DNA from: Puia sp.
Lineage (GTDB): Bacteria; Bacteroidota; Bacteroidia; Chitinophagales; Chitinophagaceae
DNA length: 64,000 bases
Direction of reading: 5' to 3'
Assembly (NCBI GenBank): GCA_031292515.1
Contig: JARLGZ010000269.1
Span: 62,001-126,000, forward strand
Shown: positions 59,274 to 64,000 of the stretch, in pieces
How the letters are laid out: the number at the start of each line of letters is the position of its first letter
How positions within the stretch are numbered: the stretch's first letter is position 1
Notes under the pieces: generated by a model
What the model was told of the DNA's origin: nothing
Database searches by the model: none
What the model saw: only the letters and a program-made list of their open reading frames with translations
Position numbers and translations under genes: made by a program

Positions 59274-59471
59274 AGTCTTTTTTATGCTTAATGTACACTT
59301 AATGAATGCTTAACGAATGCCTCCGACACACCGGAATGCCTTCCGGTACGCCGGGCTTGCCGGAAGGGTCAAAGTTTTTACCCGCCGTAAGCTTTACAGG
59401 GGCAGCAAAGATAGGACTATGAAGCCAATTTCCGGGGTGGATATTGTCATGTAAAGGTTATCATCCCCGGT

Positions 59472-59927
59472 TTAAAAGTTGTCGTCGTCGACTTCCAGCC
59501 AGTAGCCGTCCGGATCCTGAAAATAGACCTGTTTGATGCCATCGGGGCGGACCTGGGGCGTTTGGCTGTTCTGCGCCCAGTTGCCGTATTTGATACCCAT
59601 TCCGTCGAGATGTTTCAGGAAGGGCTCGTAGGGATGGACGCTAAAAGCCAGGTGAATATTGATGTCATGGGGAACGATCTCTTTGGCGCCCAGGACCACA
59701 TGGAGCTGGCCGTGGTTGCCCATATCGAACCAGACATGCTTGCCGTCATGAAAGGGCTCGGGTATCTTTTTTAACCGCATGACTTTCTCATAAAAATCCG
59801 CGCTTTTCTGCAAGTCCGTGACATATACGGTCGTATGGTTGAAATGCGGGCCTTGCGCCCGGGCAGCCGGGGTGCAAAAAGCCAAAAGAACAAACAAGGC
59901 GCCGGGGATTCCCACGATTTTTTTCAT
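59472..59927 (-). CDS. VOC family (glyoxalase-like) secreted protein
   Basis: 151 aa; FNHTTVYVTDLQKSADFYEKVMRLKKI...YFQDPDGYWLEVDD; signal peptide. Confidence 0.85.
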   Translation of the reverse strand: MKKIVGIPGALFVLLAFCTPAARAQGPHFNHTTVYVTDLQKSADFYEKVMRLKKIPEPFHDGKHVWFDMGNHGQLHVVLGAKEIVPHDINIHLAFSVHPYEPFLKHLDGMGIKYGNWAQNSQTPQVRPDGIKQVYFQDPDGYWLEVDDDNF

Positions 59928-60040
59928 ATTTCATCATTTGAGCCTTCAAATTAAGCAATTATCGGCCAGGAAATTGACGGCGGATAAACCGGAATGTATT
60001 ATTTTTGCGGCCCTTCCCATCGGTTTTCGCCGTGGAAAGC

Positions 60041-60112
60041 GGTCCCGTAGTTCAATGGATAGAATAGAAGTTTCCTAAACTTTAGATACAGGTTCGATTC
60101 CTGTCGGGACCA
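60041..60112 (+). tRNA. tRNA-Arg (anticodon CCT)
   Basis: Acceptor GGTCCCG/CGGGACC, anticodon arm AAGT-TTCCTAA-ACTT, T arm ACAGG-TTCGATT-CCTGT; CCA tail not encoded. Confidence 0.92.
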
Positions 60113-60375
60113 CATCCAGCACGAATGAAAAATAGGTAAAAAGAATAGAACCCCCGTCAAACTCAATACAGGTCAATTGAAACTGTTTTTTACGTACGCA
60201 GTAAGTGTGCAAGTAAGTGCACAAGAAAGCCATAAATTCTTCCTTAAGCAACAGCTGACCTGTAAAAGGCATCAGATATTCACGCGCCATGAGCCGGTGA
60301 AGCAAGTAAATTGAGCTCGTCGCGCAAACAGACCGGCACCCTGCTATGCTACCTTTGGTTTTCAAATCAACAGAC

Positions 60376-61182
60376 ATGAAAACAATTTTTATTACAGGGG
60401 CATCCAGCGGCCTTGGTAAAGCAGCCGTTAAGCTGTTTGCGGCCAAAGGCTGGAGAGTGATCGCCACCATGCGTAAACCGGAGCAGGAACGGGAATTGAT
60501 GAATATTCGGAACGTAACCCTCCTGCCACTGGATGTCACAGATCCGGAACAAATACAGGAAACCGCGGAAAAAGCCATTGCATCAGCCAGGATCGATGTC
60601 GTATTCAACAACGCCGGCTATGGTTTAATGGGACCTCTCGAGGCCACTACCGATCCGCAGATCATCAGACAGATCGAGACAAACCTGCTGGGCGTCATCC
60701 GTGTAACCAGGGCATTCATTCCGCATTTCAGGAAGAACGAGGGTGGCTTGTTTGTCACGACGACGTCCATAGGAGGCCTGACCGCGTTTCCCTTCGCGAC
60801 CCTCTATCATGCGACCAAATGGGCACTGGAAGGTTTCAGCGAAAGTTTGTCCTTCGAGCTCAAACGATTTGGGATCGGCGTAAAAACGGTATCGCCGGGG
60901 GGCATCGGAACCGACTTTGCGGGCCGCTCGATGGATCTGGCCAGGCATGAGGCCTATCAGGGCGCATTTGACAAAATGATGACCGGTGCATTCGGAGAGG
61001 GATCCGTATTTCATTTTTCGACACCGGAGGCTATTGCCGAAGTGGTTTATGATGCCGCCACCGATGGCAGGGACCAGCTTCGCTATACCGCGGGACCCGA
61101 TGCCGCCGCTTTATATGGCCGGCGCCTGGAGATTGGGGCAGAGGCCTTTCGCAAGGAGCTGGGCCAGGCACTATTAGGTTGA
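60376..61182 (+). CDS. SDR family oxidoreductase
   Basis: Start MKTIFITGASSGLGKAAVKLFAAKGW; NNAGYGL; YHATKWALEGF. Confidence 0.9.
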   Translation: MKTIFITGASSGLGKAAVKLFAAKGWRVIATMRKPEQERELMNIRNVTLLPLDVTDPEQIQETAEKAIASARIDVVFNNAGYGLMGPLEATTDPQIIRQIETNLLGVIRVTRAFIPHFRKNEGGLFVTTTSIGGLTAFPFATLYHATKWALEGFSESLSFELKRFGIGVKTVSPGGIGTDFAGRSMDLARHEAYQGAFDKMMTGAFGEGSVFHFSTPEAIAEVVYDAATDGRDQLRYTAGPDAAALYGRRLEIGAEAFRKELGQALLG

Positions 61183-61200
61183 TTATTTATCTTTGATACT

Positions 61201-62022
61201 ATGGATATTGAAGTGAAGAATATCGGGGGTATTATCTATTCCACCTATCCGGAAGAGAGCCGGTCAGGCGAGCAGTTCATTGCCGAATATATGGTGGGTT
61301 ATACCCTGTCCGGCAGCATCATTGTCCTGGACGGAACCGACGCGCTGACTTTTCAGGAAGGGGAGATCGCCTTATTCCGGAAAAACCATCTTGCGAAATT
61401 CATAAAGAGACCGCGCAAAGGGCATCGGATGATGTCAGTTTCCGTTGTCCTCGACCCGTCTACCTTACAGGATCTCGCGAAAACACAGCTTCCGCCTCCC
61501 GAGGGTTCCATTCCTGCGGGAGCCGTACTGCACGTCGGGCCGGACCCGTTGCTGAAGCATTACTTCGATTCGCTCTTAATACTGTCCGGCCAACAGGTTG
61601 CCCCCGAACTGGTGAAACACAAAATACGGGAAGTGGTCCTTTTGCTGCTTCGGGCCCGGCCCGAACTTCATCGGGTGCTATTCGATTTCGGCATGCCGGG
61701 AAAGATCGATCTGCAAGGCTTTATGAACCGGAACTTCCGTTACAACGTCCCACTCGAAAAAATGGCCTACCTGACCGGGAGAAGCCTCGCAACATTCAAA
61801 CGGGACTTCGAACAGATCTTCCACGCACCCCCCGGGCGGTGGCTGCTGGAAAAGCGCCTAAAAGAAGCTTATTTCCTGATCAGTGAAAAGGGCGCCCGGC
61901 CTTCGGATGTATACCTGGACGTCGGCTTCGAAAGTCTGTCACATTTCTCAAACGCATTCAAACGATCCTTTGGCATGTCACCGTCCATGTTGACGGCGAA
62001 GATTTCCGCGGATAAAGCATAG
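61201..62022 (+). CDS. AraC family transcriptional regulator
   Basis: 273 aa; C-terminal VPLEKMAYLTGRSLATFKRDFEQIFHAPPGRWLLEKRL...DVGFESLSHFSNAFKRSFGMSPSML. Confidence 0.9.
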   Translation: MDIEVKNIGGIIYSTYPEESRSGEQFIAEYMVGYTLSGSIIVLDGTDALTFQEGEIALFRKNHLAKFIKRPRKGHRMMSVSVVLDPSTLQDLAKTQLPPPEGSIPAGAVLHVGPDPLLKHYFDSLLILSGQQVAPELVKHKIREVVLLLLRARPELHRVLFDFGMPGKIDLQGFMNRNFRYNVPLEKMAYLTGRSLATFKRDFEQIFHAPPGRWLLEKRLKEAYFLISEKGARPSDVYLDVGFESLSHFSNAFKRSFGMSPSMLTAKISADKA

Positions 62023-62136
62023 ACGGAAGACTATCCCGTTGCGGTACTGCAGTACGAGGGCTATAAAGACCAGTAGAGTATCGCCTGTATATCTCAGCAT
62101 TTTTTTCATCGGAGAAGGAGGGTGCTTGTTCCGGGC

Positions 62137-63057
62137 CTATCTGTTTAAAGCCGCTTTCAGCCTTGTCAGTTCTCCAAGCAGCCTTGTCTTCTGAACCAGC
62201 TCCTCTTTATTCAAGGTCCTGGCCATCCGGACAATGGCAAAATTCAACGTGTCTATTTCGGTTTCACGCTTTTGCCGGATATCCTGCAGCGTCGAGATGA
62301 GTTGACCGTCCGAAAACCGGCTGATCGATAGAAGGCTTTCCGTGATCTCACCGGCCTTCAGCAAAATTCCCTGTTCGCGGGCGATGAGCAAGCATTCAGC
62401 AATAACCTCGTTCGCCATTTCCAGCGCCGATGCATCCCGGTGAAAGATGCCGTTGTCGGTATCCAGCAATGGACAAATCGAGTTGAAGACACAATTGGCA
62501 ATCGCTTTTTTCCAGATGACCGGCTGAATATTGGCTTCTGCCCGGAACCGGAAATGCGGACTGTCCAGTTGTCCGACGATAGTACCCAACCGAACCGCAT
62601 TACCTTGTATCGGTCCTATCGGAGATACTGCCACCGGCTTAAACCGGACCTGGTTGGTGGAAACGACCAGGCTGGTGGCAAACAGCACACACCGGTAGAC
62701 CTCCGGGTAGTGATGATCGATAAAAGCCTCTTCAACACCCAGACCGTTCTGCAGGATGACAAGCGGGGATCGCCCCGTTTTTTTTGCCAGCGACGCGGCG
62801 AGGCGTTCATTTCCATAAGACTTGTTGGCAAACACGATGATGCCGTCCAACGCGGCGAAGTTGCTGAATGTGCTTACCGATACCCGCGCCACAAGCTTCT
62901 CCTGGTCGGCAAGGACCATCTCTATTTCTTCCGTCTGGCTCGATCCGTCATCCACGCTCCCTCTCAGTAATACAACCTTCCTGCCTGCCAATACGAGAGA
63001 AACGGCCAATGCCTTTCCAATAGCCCCCGATCCGATGATATAAATAGTGTCAGTCAT
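62137..63057 (-). CDS. Ketopantoate reductase family (ApbA/PanE-like) protein
   Basis: Start MTDTIYIIGSGAIGKALAVSLVLAGRKVVLLRG; LVILQNGLGVEE; PVIWKKAIANCVFNSICPLLD. Confidence 0.82.
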   Translation of the reverse strand: MTDTIYIIGSGAIGKALAVSLVLAGRKVVLLRGSVDDGSSQTEEIEMVLADQEKLVARVSVSTFSNFAALDGIIVFANKSYGNERLAASLAKKTGRSPLVILQNGLGVEEAFIDHHYPEVYRCVLFATSLVVSTNQVRFKPVAVSPIGPIQGNAVRLGTIVGQLDSPHFRFRAEANIQPVIWKKAIANCVFNSICPLLDTDNGIFHRDASALEMANEVIAECLLIAREQGILLKAGEITESLLSISRFSDGQLISTLQDIRQKRETEIDTLNFAIVRMARTLNKEELVQKTRLLGELTRLKAALNR

Positions 63058-63119
63058 AGTTGAACCCGGGTTTAAAGCGCCGGGTATTTTGCAATATCCC
63101 AAATATTCGAAGCAGGTTG

Positions 63120-64000
63120 CTACACAGTTTTTGGATATTTCGGGGTAACAGTTGCACTAAAAAGCCGACCCAGGTTGATGAGCGCCTTTTCAATTTTTGG
63201 TCCCCACAAATTGCAGAAACAAATCCTTAGATAATTGGGATAGTCACCCTTCGCTGAGAAGATTTCTCCGGGTGCATAATTGATATCCTGATCATAGACA
63301 CGGTTTTGCAGTTCTACGGTATGGATACCCGCCGGTAACTCGATCCAGATGACGAGGCCGCCGCTCGGCCGGCTGATCTTGGTTCCCTCTGGAAAGTACT
63401 GCTCAATAAGTGTCGTCGTCCGAACCAGATTTTTCTGCAGCTCGAACCGGAACTTTCGCAGATGACGGTCATAGATGCCGGAACTAAGCAGCGATTCGAC
63501 AACCCGCTGGCTGAAATTCGAAGTAGATCCGTTGTGCATAGACTTGATACGCTCGACTTCATAGGCGAAGCGACCCGGTGCACACCAACCGATCCGGAAA
63601 CCCGGAACAAGCGTCTTGGTAAAAGAATTACAGGAGAGCACCCATCCCTCGGCATCATAGGCTTTTATCGTGTCGGGCCGGCTTCCGGTAAAGAACAGCT
63701 CCCCGTAAAGATCGTCCTCGATGATCGGGACCCGGTGCTTTGCGGCAAACTTAGCAAGCTGTTTCTTTTTTTCGGTGCTTAGACAGGCCCCGTCCGGGTT
63801 ATTAAAATTGCTGACCAGTATACAGGCCTTAATAGTCAACTTACCGAAGGCCTCCTGCAGATCGCCCACTTCGATCCCGGTTTCAGGATGCGAGGGTATC
63901 GTAGCCACTTTCAGATCGAGACACTCCAGGATCTGCATGATCCCATAATAACAAGGATCCTGAACGAGCACGGTATCTCCCGGTCGCGTCACCGCTTTCA
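63120..64000 (-). CDS. MocR-type (GntR-aminotransferase) or related PLP-dependent fold-I protein, N-terminus truncated by window edge
   Basis: Minus frame open to the window end; DTVLVQDPCYYGIMQIL, VSNFNNPDGACLS, VPIIEDDLYGELFF, NSFTKTLVPGFRIGW. Confidence 0.75.
   Translation of the reverse strand, partial: KAVTRPGDTVLVQDPCYYGIMQILECLDLKVATIPSHPETGIEVGDLQEAFGKLTIKACILVSNFNNPDGACLSTEKKKQLAKFAAKHRVPIIEDDLYGELFFTGSRPDTIKAYDAEGWVLSCNSFTKTLVPGFRIGWCAPGRFAYEVERIKSMHNGSTSNFSQRVVESLLSSGIYDRHLRKFRFELQKNLVRTTTLIEQYFPEGTKISRPSGGLVIWIELPAGIHTVELQNRVYDQDINYAPGEIFSAKGDYPNYLRICFCNLWGPKIEKALINLGRLFSATVTPKYPKTV

Noticed and set aside
59339-59367. Hairpin CCTTCCGG/CCGGAAGG after the VOC gene
   Set aside because: May be a terminator, but no T-run follows on the relevant strand, so it was not annotated.
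60075-60611. 178-aa minus ORF ending in VVPTGIEPVSKV
   Set aside because: It runs antisense through the tRNA-Arg gene and the SDR N-terminus; this is a typical spurious tRNA-derived ORF.

Overview
The window is a 64 kb, gene-dense chromosomal segment from a Bacteroidota bacterium. It is probably Chitinophagaceae-like, judged from TAnnTTTG-type promoters, RlmD/rhomboid/S46 peptidase/DUF content and general protein style; this is inference, no search was run. Most of it is core genome: surA-like PPIase, rlmD, cysS, mnmD, obg, ligA, rplM-rpsI-rpsB-tsf-pyrH, pdxH, HU, THX, xth, a split metH, recR and a UvrD-type helicase-nuclease. It also holds a phenylacetate-degradation cluster (paaE-A-B-C-D-G-Y) with a TetR regulator, a sigma54-type two-component cluster, a tRNA-Arg(CCT), and SDR/AraC/PanE-like/MocR-like genes at the right end. 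No CRISPR array, prophage or transposase was recognised. The strongest unusual signals are: (1) an apparent leader-peptide transcription attenuator in front of asd, with a 21-codon leader ORF rich in aspartate-family residues, an intrinsic terminator, and a 14-bp nested antiterminator that uses both terminator arms; (2) dispersed 7-bp repeat arrays (TRGTSAG) sitting exactly at, and sometimes supplying, stop codons of asd, a DUF2461 gene, pdxH and the N-terminal half of split metH; (3) a shared palindromic operator (CTAACR-N2-TGTTAG) at the promoters of the paa TetR gene and of paaA; (4) a rhomboid protease followed by a catalytically dead rhomboid; (5) a ~315-bp non-coding element bounded by inverted repeats. 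Start codons were moved inside several track ORFs where the homologous N-terminus clearly begins later.
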